From: an uncultured Johnsonella sp.
Lineage (GTDB): Bacteria > Bacillota > Clostridia > Lachnospirales > Lachnospiraceae
NCBI GenBank assembly: GCA_937927235.1
Contig: CALBCM010000015.1
Coordinates: forward strand, 1-64,000
Length of the DNA stretch: 64,000 nucleotides
Reading direction: 5' to 3'
The translations under genes were made by a program, and so were the position numbers. Positions 16,363 to 25,761 of the stretch are shown here, piece after piece (within the stretch, counting starts at the first letter, position 1; the number at the start of each line of letters is the position of its first letter). Under the pieces are notes generated by a model, which searched no databases, was not told the DNA's origin, and saw nothing but the letters and a program-made list of their open reading frames with translations.

Positions 16363-17271
16363 ATGGTTTGGGGATTGATAATTGTGCTTCTAGCAATAAT
16401 ATTGGTTATAACAGTTAAATCAGTAAGGATAGTTCCTGAGTCAAGGGTGTTTGTGGTTGAAAGACTTGGAAAATATTCGCAGAGCCTGCATTCAGGTCTG
16501 CACTTTACAAATCCTATCTTTGACAGAATAGCACTTGTAATATCATTAAAAGAGCAGGTGGTAGACTTTCCACCTCAGCCTGTTATTACAAAGGATAATG
16601 CTACCATGCAGATAGATACTATAGTTTATTTTCAGGTAACCGACCCTAAGCTCTATACTTACGGTGTTGAGCGTCCTATAGCGGCGATTGAGAATCTTAC
16701 CGCAACTACGCTTAGAAATATAATAGGAGATATGACCGTTGACCAGACGCTTACCTCGAGAGATACAATTAATACAACTATGAGAATGGAACTTGATGAA
16801 GCGACTGACCCCTGGGGAATCAAGGTAAACCGTGTCGAGCTTAAAAGTATACTTCCGCCTCAGGATATAAGGATTGCCATGGAAAAGGAAATGAAGGCTG
16901 AGAGGGAAAAGAGAGCGAACATACTTGAAGCGCAGGCTAAAAAAGAGAGTGCCATCCTTGTGGCTGAAGGTGCCAAGCAGGCGGCAATTCTTAATGCAGA
17001 AGCGGCAAAGGAAACTGCTATTAAAAAAGCGGAAGGTCAGGCGCAGGCTATCCTGGAAGTTCAAAGGGCAAAGGCGGAGAGTATTAAGCTGCTCAATGAA
17101 GCCAGTCCTACAAACGCAGTAATAGCCTTAAAGGGTATGGAAACCTTTGAAAGAGTATCTGACGGACAGTCTACAAAGATTATTATTCCAAGCAACCTCC
17201 AAAATCTGGCAGGTCTGGTAACGAGCTTTGCTGAAATAAATGAAAAATATAATCCGAAAACAGAGGCTTAG
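16363..17271 (+). CDS. SPFH/stomatin-like band 7 protein (QmcA-like)
   Basis: A 302-residue protein. One N-terminal membrane span (about 3-22) is followed by the SPFH/band 7 domain (about 23-190, with VVERLGKYSQSLHSGLHF and the TTLRNIIGDMTVDQTL signature). An Ala/Glu/Lys-rich coiled coil covers about 180-260, and a short hydrophobic C-terminal part follows. Family members form large ring oligomers in membrane microdomains and modulate membrane proteases. It pairs with the NfeD gene upstream, a conserved arrangement. A bidirectional terminator follows. Confidence 0.92.
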   Translation: MVWGLIIVLLAIILVITVKSVRIVPESRVFVVERLGKYSQSLHSGLHFTNPIFDRIALVISLKEQVVDFPPQPVITKDNATMQIDTIVYFQVTDPKLYTYGVERPIAAIENLTATTLRNIIGDMTVDQTLTSRDTINTTMRMELDEATDPWGIKVNRVELKSILPPQDIRIAMEKEMKAEREKRANILEAQAKKESAILVAEGAKQAAILNAEAAKETAIKKAEGQAQAILEVQRAKAESIKLLNEASPTNAVIALKGMETFERVSDGQSTKIIIPSNLQNLAGLVTSFAEINEKYNPKTEA

Positions 17272-17304
17272 ATAACAGCCTGCAACAGAAAAGACCTGCG
17301 GATT

Positions 17305-17345
17305 AAAAAAGGTGGCGTGCAGTTTATTGTGCGCCTCCCTTTTTT
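17305..17345. terminator. Bidirectional terminator
   Basis: A run of six A, GG and GGCG on the left pair with CGCC, CC and six T on the right. It serves the SPFH gene and, read in reverse, the minus-strand DUF1275 gene. Confidence 0.8.
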
Positions 17346-17462
17346 GAGCATTAATTTCCTGTAGTTATTCAGTGCGATATTATATATAACAGACTAAGGC
17401 AAAGTACAGCCAGAACAGCTTAATGCAGCAATAGCTGAAAAACGGAAGCTACATGCTTTGCA

Positions 17463-18128
17463 TTATACTTTTTCCTTAAACATCATAATAAGACAGAGTA
17501 TTAAAAATATGGCAGCCGTCCAAATAGAATAAATTCCGATTTGCCTTGCTGCTACCGCACCGAAAGCAGCTCCGACTGCAAACATTAAAAGTATTAAAAA
17601 ATAATGCAGACTGGTTTTAAGCAGATAAGCCTTTTTAGTGACATGGTACTTACATAAGAGAAGAGTCGCTGTTTTCAGATTTCCTATACACATAGTTGTA
17701 GCAAAGGGATTTCCCCTGAATTTATTAAAGGATAAAATCTGCATTGCACATACAAAGGAAAGGAGAATATTTGCTATAAAATCCAGCCGGTGAGGCAAAA
17801 AGCCTGAAATAATCATTAATATAATTTCTATTATCAGGACTATCTGCCGCCAATGTATTTTGGCGTTATTTTTAAAGCTGATTTCAATCCTTTGTGCTAT
17901 ATAGATGCCTCCTATAAAAGCAAAAATCGGCAATATATAGCGCGGGAGCTTTTCAAACCTTCTCTCTGATACATTCTGAGCAAATAGAACTATATTGCCG
18001 GTTTGAGCATTGACAAAAACCTTTCCTCTTAATATGTATGAATATGCGTCCTGGAATCCTCCGGCAAGAGTTAGTAAACAGCCTATACGCAAGGACTCGG
18101 ACATTTGCTTTGGCACAGAATTGCTCAT
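17463..18128 (-). CDS. DUF1275 (YoaK-like) membrane protein
   Basis: A 221-residue protein with about six membrane segments. The start region LTLAGGFQDAYSYILRGKVFVNAQTGNI is the typical DUF1275 opening, with the GG-x-D-AYS and QTGN motifs (given here only as landmarks). The second half repeats the pattern around FATTMCIGNLKTAT. Function of the family is unknown. It begins with AGGAGG 13 nt upstream of ATG at 18128. It lies downstream of hpf on the same strand but is separated by a strong hairpin, so it is probably transcribed separately or as weak read-through. Confidence 0.85.
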   Translation of the reverse strand: MSNSVPKQMSESLRIGCLLTLAGGFQDAYSYILRGKVFVNAQTGNIVLFAQNVSERRFEKLPRYILPIFAFIGGIYIAQRIEISFKNNAKIHWRQIVLIIEIILMIISGFLPHRLDFIANILLSFVCAMQILSFNKFRGNPFATTMCIGNLKTATLLLCKYHVTKKAYLLKTSLHYFLILLMFAVGAAFGAVAARQIGIYSIWTAAIFLILCLIMMFKEKV

Positions 18129-18251
18129 AGCTGCAAAAATCCTCCTCTGAACTTATTGGCGTTTTGTTGGATAAAGCAAGGACCGCTGCAAAACAGGAGA
18201 GTAATCATCTGTGAGCGGCAGCTTTCTTTTTACTAAAAAGCGGGAGATGCC

Positions 18252-18279
18252 GCTCAATCATTCGCTTTGATGATTGAGC
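18252..18279 (-). terminator. Hairpin downstream of hpf, next to a C8 tract
   Basis: A perfect 10-bp stem (18252-18261 with 18270-18279) and an 8-nt loop, with eight C on the plus strand at 18282-18289. It lacks a T-run close by on the minus strand but is well placed to end the hpf transcript or to protect its 3' end. Confidence 0.55.
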
Positions 18280-18315
18280 AGCCCCCCCCTTCCGGCACTC
18301 AATAAAAGCTCAATA

Positions 18316-18849
18316 TTAAACTTCAGGCTCTATAAGTCCGTAAGTACCGTTTTTTCTCTTATAAACAACGCTTACATTATCCGTTTCGGAGTTTATAAAT
18401 ACGTAGAAGCTGTGATTAAGGAGCTCCATCTGAAGACAGGCTTCTTCGGGGTCCATAGGCTTTAAGCTGAATCTTTTTACTTTGGCTATGTTTATTTCGT
18501 CGCTTTCTTCAGCGGTGTAGTCTTCTTGGAGGAAGAAGTCCGAAAATGGAACAACGTCATGCTTTTTATCAACAAGTTTGTTTTTGTATCTTTTAATCTG
18601 CTTTTCTATAATATCCTGAATAGCATCTATACTTGAATACATATCCCCACTCTCCTGCTCGGCACGTATAAATCCTTTATTTGTAGGGATAGTTACTTCT
18701 ATCTTCTGACTGTCTTTCTGAACAATAAGAGTTGCTCTTACTTCTGTATCATCAGTAAAGTATTTTTCGAGCTTTGAAAACTTATGTTTAACTGCCTCTC
18801 TCAGTGAAGGGGTTACTTCAATATTTTTACCTGTAATAATATAACGCAT
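18316..18849 (-). CDS. hpf: Ribosome hibernation promoting factor, long form
   Basis: A 177-residue HPF/RaiA protein. The N-terminal domain (about 1-100) has the MRYIITGKNIEVTPSLREAV opening and binds the small ribosomal subunit. The C-terminal domain (about 115-177) with KRFSLKPMDPEEACLQMELL and HSFYVFINSET is the dimerisation segment that makes 100S ribosomes. Full length for the long form found in Firmicutes. The start has AAAGGAG upstream and a promoter with extended -10 lies 38 bp before the gene. A small palindrome covers the -10 region, which may link it to a stress or growth-phase regulator (inference). Confidence 0.95.
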   Translation of the reverse strand: MRYIITGKNIEVTPSLREAVKHKFSKLEKYFTDDTEVRATLIVQKDSQKIEVTIPTNKGFIRAEQESGDMYSSIDAIQDIIEKQIKRYKNKLVDKKHDVVPFSDFFLQEDYTAEESDEINIAKVKRFSLKPMDPEEACLQMELLNHSFYVFINSETDNVSVVYKRKNGTYGLIEPEV

Positions 18850-18886
18850 AGCACAAAACTCCTTTCGTTGTTTTTAATCTATGTAT

Positions 18887-18915
18887 ATTATAGCATAAAA
18901 TATGCTGAAAAACAA
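18887..18915 (-). promoter_or_regulatory. Promoter of hpf with overlapping palindrome
   Basis: Minus strand: TTGTTT, 17-bp spacer, TGC-TATAAT extended -10. The AGCATA/TATGCT inverted repeat at 18892-18906 overlaps the upstream edge of the -10 box. Confidence 0.65.
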
Positions 18916-19052
18916 TAAAGCTTTGTAGCTTTCCTACAGTTGACAAAGCTCTTACAGAAAACCATGCAGCTGTTAAATTCTGACCTGTTTTCAAATTATA
19001 TTCCGGTAATGAGCTTTTACTTATCGGCGAATCAGGTGGTGAAAATAGTATA

Positions 19053-19080
19053 TTGACATAAAATATATCGTAATTATATA
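19053..19080 (+). promoter_or_regulatory. Promoter of the tannase-like lipoprotein gene
   Basis: Perfect TTGACA at 19053-19058, 16-bp spacer, TATATA at 19075-19080. Confidence 0.6.
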
Positions 19081-19121
19081 CTTTAGAAACAGATTTGAAA
19101 TTTTAAGGGAGGATTTTATTT

Positions 19122-21380
19122 ATGAAAAAAAGATGCCTTGTACCTATGTTTTACTTTCTTATCGGAGCGGCACTTATCGCAGGCTGCTCTTTACAAAATT
19201 CCGGTACAGCCGTTTCATCTGAAACCGGAAGGTCGGAGTTCGGCGAGTCCGGCACAGTCGCCGACAGTGCCGGAACATACAGCAAAGCCGATATAGAAAA
19301 CAAATTAAATCTTGCAAATAATGAAGCTCAGGAATGGTCGTATGACTCGGAGGCGGATGCCTGGATATTATCAGCGGTTACAGCAGTATTAAATCCGGAG
19401 ATAGCAGATGAACAGGGAGTGTCAGTGGCAGTGCCCGGCAGCTATGTAAAGGGCATAGATACCGACAAAGACGGCAAGGAAGATATAAAATCTTCCAATT
19501 ATATACAAGCGGTGAAGGGACGACTGGTAATAGATTATGAAACAGAAATTAAAAATGAAAATAATCAAACCTATACCGCAGATACTGCTCCTGCTATATT
19601 TACTACCGGAGCGGCAGGCTACAGTGAACAGCAAAATCAAAGCGCCAGCACTTCCTATGCAAAATATGGCTATATAAGCATAGCCTGCGGAAACAGAGGA
19701 AAGCAGTCTAGCATCACTGATGATTCGGGAAATACGGTTTATACGGGAGATGCCCCGCTCTGTCTTGTAGACCAGAAAAATGCAGTAAGATTTGTAAAAT
19801 ATAATATGCTGTTAGGTAACCTACCCGGCTCCATAGATTGCTTTGTGTCTACAGGAGGATCGGGAGGCGGTGCCCATGCCGCCATGTATGCTGCTGCTTC
19901 CAATAATCCGGATTTTTATGACTATCAAATAGAGTCCGGAGCGGTAGGAGTGTATAAAGATGAGAACGGAGTTTATTCTACCACTGTAAATATAGACGGA
20001 AATGAAACCAAGCTTTCGGACGGAGTGTGGGGAAGCATAGCCTACAGTGCGATCACACCGCTTTATGAGGCGGATATGGCACAGGCCTTTGAGTATTATA
20101 TTGATACCACCTACAAGTTTAATACGGGCTTCCAAAAACAGCTGGCACAGTATCTGTCAAAAGCTTATATGGAATATATAAATAATAAAAAGCTTTCCGT
20201 CGAAGAAAATAAAATAGGCTTTGATATAAATAATGACGGCGATGTTAATGACAATATAGTTTTAACTATAGAATATGATCCCGAAAAGCATCCTGAAACC
20301 AATGGCTACTACGGCACCTATCTGAATCTGTACCTTGCCGAATTTGAAAGCAATCTCCAGTGGTATCTTGACAATATAGACTATGCTCAGGGATGGACCT
20401 GGTTTGATTCGGAAGGACAGGCACTCAGCAGCAGCGAAGCGGCAGCACTTAATTCCGGTGATAAAGCCAGGGCTTTTCTTGAGGGCAGATATGCAAAATC
20501 AAGTCAGGGCAGGGGAGGCTTTGGAGGAGAGCAGGCTGCGCTCGGAAATCCTTCTGACAAAGCTGAGGCTGTGCCGTCCGGCAATAATGCAAAGCTTGAA
20601 AGTCCTCAAAGTGGGGATGGAGCAGGCGATATGTTCGGAGAAAATATAAGAAGCGGAGGACCCTCTTCAGGCTCGACCTCTTCGGCAGACTCAAGCAAGG
20701 ATTCATCAAACTATGAAACCTTTGAAGCTATGGTAAGTGAATACTCATCTGATATTGCTGAGATTAAAGCGGGAGATAAGTACGGCAGGAACATAGTAAA
20801 TTTATACAATCCTCTTAATTACATAGGGAATGCAAAAAGTGAAAAGCCTAAGTGGGTGAGGATGGTGATGGGAGCGGTAGAAGGTGATATACCTATGATG
20901 GCATCTCTTAATTTGAAAATTGCCTGGTTTAATGCAGGAGTTGATACCAGGCTTGAATGGCAGTGGGATGGCTCTCATGTCCCCTCAGAGATTTTTGGAA
21001 ATTCACTGCCGCTGTATGTAGATACTATGTACGGTAAATATGTAAATAATACGGAAATTGTAAAGGCTGCATCTGAGGCGCTGACTGAAAACGGCACTCA
21101 AGCCTCAGCCTCAGGCACTGATATAAGCAGTTGGGTAGAAGCTCAGGATTTATCCAAGGTAAGCTTTACGCTTCCGGCAGCACTCTCCTACAGGAATTCA
21201 GGTGCAAGCAAGGCGGTTCCGGGCTTTGATGTCATAGATTACGGGCAGGAGGATTATGAGTTTGGCAGCAGCCAAAAGGATGCCAGACATTGGAATGTAT
21301 TTTTAGATGAAATATTTAAAAATGAAGAATATGCCAAGGTGCTTTCCGAGCTTTTTAACACAGGTACAGAAATTAAATAA
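19122..21380 (+). CDS. Tannase-like (subtype B) alpha/beta-hydrolase lipoprotein
   Basis: A 752-residue exported lipoprotein: signal peptide with lipobox LIAGC (Cys22), then a Ser/Gly-rich linker. The catalytic part resembles bacterial subtype B tannase: NRGKQS before the elbow, then DQKNAVRFVKYN, then the nucleophile elbow TGGSGGGAHAA with Ser247. The candidate acid is Asp589 (GAVEGDIPM) and the candidate base is His619 (GSHVPSE), in the order found in Lactobacillus tannase. It is longer than the roughly 470-residue lactobacillar enzymes because of a Ser/Gly-rich insert near residues 455-535. The likely reaction is hydrolysis of gallate or related aromatic esters at the cell surface; the exact substrate is inferred. 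AGGGAGGA precedes ATG 19122. It stands alone with its own promoter. Confidence 0.65.
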   Translation: MKKRCLVPMFYFLIGAALIAGCSLQNSGTAVSSETGRSEFGESGTVADSAGTYSKADIENKLNLANNEAQEWSYDSEADAWILSAVTAVLNPEIADEQGVSVAVPGSYVKGIDTDKDGKEDIKSSNYIQAVKGRLVIDYETEIKNENNQTYTADTAPAIFTTGAAGYSEQQNQSASTSYAKYGYISIACGNRGKQSSITDDSGNTVYTGDAPLCLVDQKNAVRFVKYNMLLGNLPGSIDCFVSTGGSGGGAHAAMYAAASNNPDFYDYQIESGAVGVYKDENGVYSTTVNIDGNETKLSDGVWGSIAYSAITPLYEADMAQAFEYYIDTTYKFNTGFQKQLAQYLSKAYMEYINNKKLSVEENKIGFDINNDGDVNDNIVLTIEYDPEKHPETNGYYGTYLNLYLAEFESNLQWYLDNIDYAQGWTWFDSEGQALSSSEAAALNSGDKARAFLEGRYAKSSQGRGGFGGEQAALGNPSDKAEAVPSGNNAKLESPQSGDGAGDMFGENIRSGGPSSGSTSSADSSKDSSNYETFEAMVSEYSSDIAEIKAGDKYGRNIVNLYNPLNYIGNAKSEKPKWVRMVMGAVEGDIPMMASLNLKIAWFNAGVDTRLEWQWDGSHVPSEIFGNSLPLYVDTMYGKYVNNTEIVKAASEALTENGTQASASGTDISSWVEAQDLSKVSFTLPAALSYRNSGASKAVPGFDVIDYGQEDYEFGSSQKDARHWNVFLDEIFKNEEYAKVLSELFNTGTEIK

Positions 21381-21413
21381 CTGTAAATTTTTTGTTAATT
21401 CCTTGAGTTTAGA

Positions 21414-21442
21414 TTGAAGTTAAGCCCGTCAAGTGTTAAAAT
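21414..21442 (+). promoter_or_regulatory. Possible secA promoter
   Basis: TTGAAG, 17-bp spacer, TAAAAT. It lies inside the long inverted repeat at 21421-21471, so one of the two readings may be coincidental. Confidence 0.4.
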
Positions 21443-21471
21443 GTATAGGTTAATTAAACTTGAGGGGCTTA
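21421..21471 (+). terminator. Long hairpin between tannase-like gene and secA
   Basis: Two 14-nt arms (21421-21434 and 21458-21471) match at 13 of 14 positions, separated by 23 nt and followed by TTTTG. It can act as terminator of the upstream gene or as a structure in the secA leader. Confidence 0.6.
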
Positions 21472-21529
21472 TTTTGCCCTCAGATTGTAAGATGAGTTTT
21501 AAAAATGAACATATTTTGGAGATAAATTA

Positions 21530-24106
21530 ATGAATTTAATAGAAAAGATATTTGGTACTCACAGTGACAGAGAGCTTAGAATAATCGAGCCTTTGGTAAA
21601 AAAGATTGAAGATTTAAGAGAGTCAACATCTCAGCTTAGTGATGAAGAGCTGAAAGAAAATACGGTAAAATTTAAGGAAAGACTTGAAAAAGGAGAAACT
21701 CTCGACGATATACTGCCCGAAGCCTATGCTACAGTGAGAGAGGCTGCAAAGCGAGTAAGAAATATGGAGCATTTCAAGGTTCAGCTGATTGGCGGTATAG
21801 TGCTTCACCAGGGTCGTATAGCCGAGATGAGGACGGGAGAAGGAAAGACTCTGGTAGCCACCTGCCCGGCTTATCTCAATGCACTCTCGGGCAAGCCTGT
21901 ACATATAGTTACGGTAAATGACTATCTGGCAGAGCGTGATGCAAAATGGATGGGAGAAATTTATGAGTTCTTAGGGCTTAAGGTCGGACATGTATTAAAC
22001 CACATGGACAGCGAAGAAAGAAAGCGGCAGTATGGCTGTGATATTACCTATGTGACCAATAATGAGCTCGGGTTTGATTATCTGAGGGATAATATGGCAA
22101 TTTATAAAGAACAGAAGGTTTTAAGAGGCCTGGAATATGCCGTAATAGACGAGGTTGACTCGGTGCTTATAGATGAAGCGAGAACTCCACTGATAATTTC
22201 AGGTCAGTCGGGTAAATCTACCGAGCTTTATAAGCTTTGCGACATCCTGGCGAAGCAGCTGACCAGAGGTGAGGCAAGCGGTGAGTTTACCAAGATGAAT
22301 GCCATAATGGGTGAAGATATAGAAGAAACCGGCGATTTTGTTGTAAATGAAAAGGATAAGGTGGTAAACCTCACTGAAGAGGGTGTTGAAAAGGTTGAGA
22401 AATTCTTTAATATAGAAAACCTTGCCGATGCGGAAAATATTGATAAAATGCACGGAATAATCCTTGCACTGCGTGCACATAATTTGATGTTCAGAGATAA
22501 GGACTATGTGGTTAAGGAAGATGAGGTGCTTATAGTTGACGAGTTTACAGGTCGTATAATGCCCGGAAGGAGATATTCGGACGGGCTTCATCAGGCAATA
22601 GAGGCAAAGGAGGGAGTAGATGTTAAAAGAGAATCAAAAACCCTTGCCACAATTACCTTCCAGAATTTCTTTAATAAGTTTAATAAAAAATCCGGCATGA
22701 CAGGTACTGCACTTACTGAAGAAAAAGAATTTAGAAATACCTATGGTATGGACGTTATAGCAATTCCCACCAATCTTCCGGTTCAGAGGAAGGACCTTGA
22801 TGATGCGGTTTATAAGAGCAAGAAGGAAAAGTTTAAAGCAGTGGTGGAGGACATCAAGGCTACACATGCCAAGGGTCAGCCGGTGCTTGTAGGCACCATC
22901 ACAATCGAAACCTCCGAAATGCTGGCAAATATGCTGAAAAAAGAGGGCTTGGGGAAGGATAAGGTCAATGTACTGAATGCGAAGCTGCATGAAAAAGAGG
23001 CTGAAATAGTTGCCGCTGCGGGAGTGCATGGAGCGATTACTATAGCTACCAACATGGCAGGCAGAGGTACCGACATACAGCTGGATGAGGAAGCTAAAAA
23101 AGCCGGCGGACTTAAAATTATAGGTACGGAAAGACATGAGGCAAGACGTATTGACAATCAGTTAAGAGGACGTTCAGGTCGTCAGGGCGACCCCGGTGAG
23201 TCCAGATTTTATATTTCACTTGAGGATGATTTGATGAGGCTTTTCGGCTCTGAAAGGCTTATAAAAATATTTGAGTCGCTGGGAGTACCCGACGGAGAGC
23301 AAATTGAGCATAAGATGCTTTCCAATGCTATTGAGAGAGCACAGATGAAAATAGAAAACAATAACTACGGCATCCGTGAAAATCTGCTTAAATATGACGA
23401 GGTAAATAATGAGCAGAGGGAAGTCATCTACGAAGAGAGAAATAAGGTCCTTGAGGGTGACAATATGCATCAGACTATTATGCAAATGGTAAATGATATT
23501 ATTGAGCATGCCGTAGATATGTCGATTTCGGACGATTTAACTCCTGAAAACTGGAATTATAAGGAATTAAATGAGCTGTTGCTGCCTATTATTCCCTTAA
23601 ATACTGTAAAATATGAAGAGGCTATGGCAGGGATGAGAAAGGATGAACTGGCACACAGGCTTAAAGAAGAGGCTGTCAAGCTTTACAATGAAAAAGAGGC
23701 TGAGTTTAATAACAGTGAAGCGATGCGTGAGATGGAGAGAGTTTTACTCCTTAAGGCTATAGATGAAAAGTGGATGAACCATATAGACGATATGGAGCAG
23801 CTGCGCCAGGGCATAGGCTTGCAGTCGCTGGGTCAGAGAGACCCTCTGGTAGAGTATAAATTAAGCGCTTATCAGATGTTTGACGATATGATTGCCGGAA
23901 TTACCGAAGAAACCGTACAGATGATTTACCATGTAAGGATTCAAAGACCTGTTGAAAGAGAGCAGACTGTCAAAATTACAGGAACCAATAAAGATGATTC
24001 TGCTAAAAGAGCACCTGTTAAAAAGAAAAAGGAGCCTTCACCTAATGACCCCTGTCCCTGTGGAAGCGGTAAAAAATATAAACAGTGCTGCGGCAGAAAT
24101 AAATAA
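21530..24106 (+). CDS. secA: Preprotein translocase ATPase SecA
   Basis: An 858-residue motor of the Sec export pathway. Visible landmarks: the ATP site MRTGEGKT (about residue 100), DEVDS Walker B, the preprotein-binding domain, the second RecA-like domain with TNMAGRGTDI and GRSGRQGDPG, and the C-terminal zinc motif PCPCGSGKKYKQCCG that binds SecB or phospholipid. Full length and complete. TTGGAG lies upstream of ATG 21530. It leads a long co-directional block, with prfB beginning 31 bp after its stop, the standard Firmicutes pairing. Confidence 0.97.
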   Translation: MNLIEKIFGTHSDRELRIIEPLVKKIEDLRESTSQLSDEELKENTVKFKERLEKGETLDDILPEAYATVREAAKRVRNMEHFKVQLIGGIVLHQGRIAEMRTGEGKTLVATCPAYLNALSGKPVHIVTVNDYLAERDAKWMGEIYEFLGLKVGHVLNHMDSEERKRQYGCDITYVTNNELGFDYLRDNMAIYKEQKVLRGLEYAVIDEVDSVLIDEARTPLIISGQSGKSTELYKLCDILAKQLTRGEASGEFTKMNAIMGEDIEETGDFVVNEKDKVVNLTEEGVEKVEKFFNIENLADAENIDKMHGIILALRAHNLMFRDKDYVVKEDEVLIVDEFTGRIMPGRRYSDGLHQAIEAKEGVDVKRESKTLATITFQNFFNKFNKKSGMTGTALTEEKEFRNTYGMDVIAIPTNLPVQRKDLDDAVYKSKKEKFKAVVEDIKATHAKGQPVLVGTITIETSEMLANMLKKEGLGKDKVNVLNAKLHEKEAEIVAAAGVHGAITIATNMAGRGTDIQLDEEAKKAGGLKIIGTERHEARRIDNQLRGRSGRQGDPGESRFYISLEDDLMRLFGSERLIKIFESLGVPDGEQIEHKMLSNAIERAQMKIENNNYGIRENLLKYDEVNNEQREVIYEERNKVLEGDNMHQTIMQMVNDIIEHAVDMSISDDLTPENWNYKELNELLLPIIPLNTVKYEEAMAGMRKDELAHRLKEEAVKLYNEKEAEFNNSEAMREMERVLLLKAIDEKWMNHIDDMEQLRQGIGLQSLGQRDPLVEYKLSAYQMFDDMIAGITEETVQMIYHVRIQRPVEREQTVKITGTNKDDSAKRAPVKKKKEPSPNDPCPCGSGKKYKQCCGRNK

Positions 24107-24137
24107 ATATAATCAAAGTATGAAAGTGGGTGAAACC

Positions 24138-25278
24138 GTGGTTGAGCTTGACCAGTTCAAGTATACTTTATCAACTTATCAAAAACCATTGGCGGAAGTG
24201 AGGGATTCACTTTGACCTTGAAAATAAAGCAAGGCGCATAGATGAATTAAATAAAGCTATGGAGGAGCCGGGGTTCTGGAATGACCCCGAGGTTTCTACA
24301 AAAACAGTGAGAGAGCTGAAGAATTTAGAGACTGATATTAAGGAGTACGAAAGCCTGCAAGTCTTATATGAAGAAATAGAAATTCTTATAGAGCTGGGAT
24401 ATGAGGAAGGCGACAGGACAGTTTTAAAAGAAATTGAAAATCTGATTAATGAGCTTGGAGGAAGGCTTGAAAGCATCAAGACCAAGACCTTGCTTTCTGC
24501 TCCTTATGACAGCTATTCGGCGATACTTAAGCTTAATGCCGGGGTAGGCGGCACTGAAGCCTGTGATTGGTGTGCAATGCTGCACAGGATGTATACAAGA
24601 TGGGCACAGTCAAAAGCTTATTCAATAGAAGTGCTTGATTTTCTTGAGGAAGATGAAGCCGGAATGAAATCAATTACTATACAGGTTAACGGCGAAAATG
24701 CCTACGGATATTTAAAAAGTGAGCATGGAATACACAGACTGGTAAGAATATCTCCTTTCAATGCGGCAGGAAAGAGGCAGACTTCCTTTGTATCCTGTGA
24801 TGTAATGCCCGACATAGAAGAAGACCTGGACCTGGACCTCAATCCTGAGGATATAAAGATTGATACTTACAGAGCGAGCGGTGCAGGGGGACAGCATGTA
24901 AATAAAACCTCCTCCGCGGTCAGGATGACACATCTTCCCACCGGAGTGGTAGTCCAGTGTCAAAATGAAAGAAGTCAGCTGAGAAATAAAGAAAAGGCTT
25001 TGCAGATGCTTAAGGCAAAGCTGTTTATTATAAAACAGCAGGCTAATGTGGAAAAGCTCTCAGATATAAGAGGGGATGTGAAGGAAATAGGCTGGAGCAG
25101 TCAAATCCGCTCGTATGTCATGCAGCCCTATACTATGGTAAAGGATCACAGAACAGCCTGTGAAAGCTCAAATGTAGCTGCGGTGCTTGACGGAGGAATT
25201 GATAAGTTTATAAATGCCTATCTTACCTGGCTCAGTCTTGGCTGTCCTAAAAGAGCTGATGAGTCGGGAATTAATTAA
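24138..25278 (+). CDS. prfB: Peptide chain release factor 2 (programmed +1 frameshift)
   Basis: RF2 recognises UGA and UAA stops. The N-terminal 25 codons (from GTG 24138: VELDQFKYTLSTYQ) end at CTT TGA (24210-24215). Skipping one T continues as GAC CTT GAA in the +1 frame (DLENKARRIDELNK), giving about 379 residues in all. This is the classical autoregulatory frameshift of prfB: low RF2 stalls at UGA and shifts. An AGGGA stimulator precedes the slippery CTT. Later motifs are the stop-recognition tripeptide SPF (ISPFNAAGKR) and the peptidyl-hydrolysis GGQ (SGAGGQHVNKT). GGGTGA precedes GTG 24138; ATG 24120 in frame has no ribosome-binding site. It overlaps nothing and follows secA. Confidence 0.95.
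24201..24216 (+). promoter_or_regulatory. RF2 programmed +1 frameshift site
   Basis: AGGGA, a few nucleotides, then CTT TGA C. The in-frame stop is UGA, the codon RF2 itself reads, as in the known autoregulatory circuit. Confidence 0.95.
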
Positions 25279-25312
25279 AATATTGAATATTTGTTTTTCG
25301 GGAGGGGAAAAT

Positions 25313-25756
25313 ATGACTATAGAAAGCAAATATTATCTTGTTAAAAAAAGGGCGATGCCTGAAGTGCTTATGAAAGTGCTTGAGGTTAGACGCCTTCTTG
25401 ACATGGATAAAAGTTTAAGCGTAACTGAAGCGGTCATGAGATGTGATTTAAGCAGGAGTTCGTATTATAAGTATAAAGATGATGTGATGCCGTTTTATGA
25501 TGACTCCAAGGGCAAGACTTTAACTCTTGCGATGCAGATGCTTGACAAGCCTGGTCTTTTATCTGAGCTTTTACAGCTGGTAGCAGGTTTTCATGCAAAT
25601 ATATTGACTATACACCAGTCGATACCTGTAAACGGAGTGGCTTCTATTTCATTGTCGGTAGAAGTGCTTGAGGAAACGGGAAACATTGACAATATGGTAA
25701 GGGATATTGAAAGCTGTAACGGGATATACGATGTAAAAATACTTGCAAGGAAGTGA
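25313..25756 (+). CDS. ACT-domain protein, PheB-like
   Basis: A 147-residue protein with an N-terminal helical segment containing a short HTH-like stretch (SVTEAVMRCDLSRSSYYKY) and a C-terminal ACT domain at about 68-147 (LAMQMLDKPGLLSELLQLV ... SISLSVEVLEETG). It matches the B. subtilis PheB family (UPF0735), which binds an amino acid and is usually found beside hom, as here. The likely role is sensing an aromatic or aspartate-family amino acid; it has no catalytic residues. ATG 25313 follows GGGAGGGG; in-frame codons upstream overlap prfB and are not used. Confidence 0.85.
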   Translation: MTIESKYYLVKKRAMPEVLMKVLEVRRLLDMDKSLSVTEAVMRCDLSRSSYYKYKDDVMPFYDDSKGKTLTLAMQMLDKPGLLSELLQLVAGFHANILTIHQSIPVNGVASISLSVEVLEETGNIDNMVRDIESCNGIYDVKILARK

Positions 25757-25761
25757 TAGAT

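Noticed and set aside
22634..23137. Minus-strand frame of 167 codons inside secA
   Set aside because: It lies wholly opposite conserved secA sequence with no start signals.
24108..24258. Possible assembly frameshift at the start of prfB
   Set aside because: The sequence is the known RF2 frameshift site, so the break is programmed.
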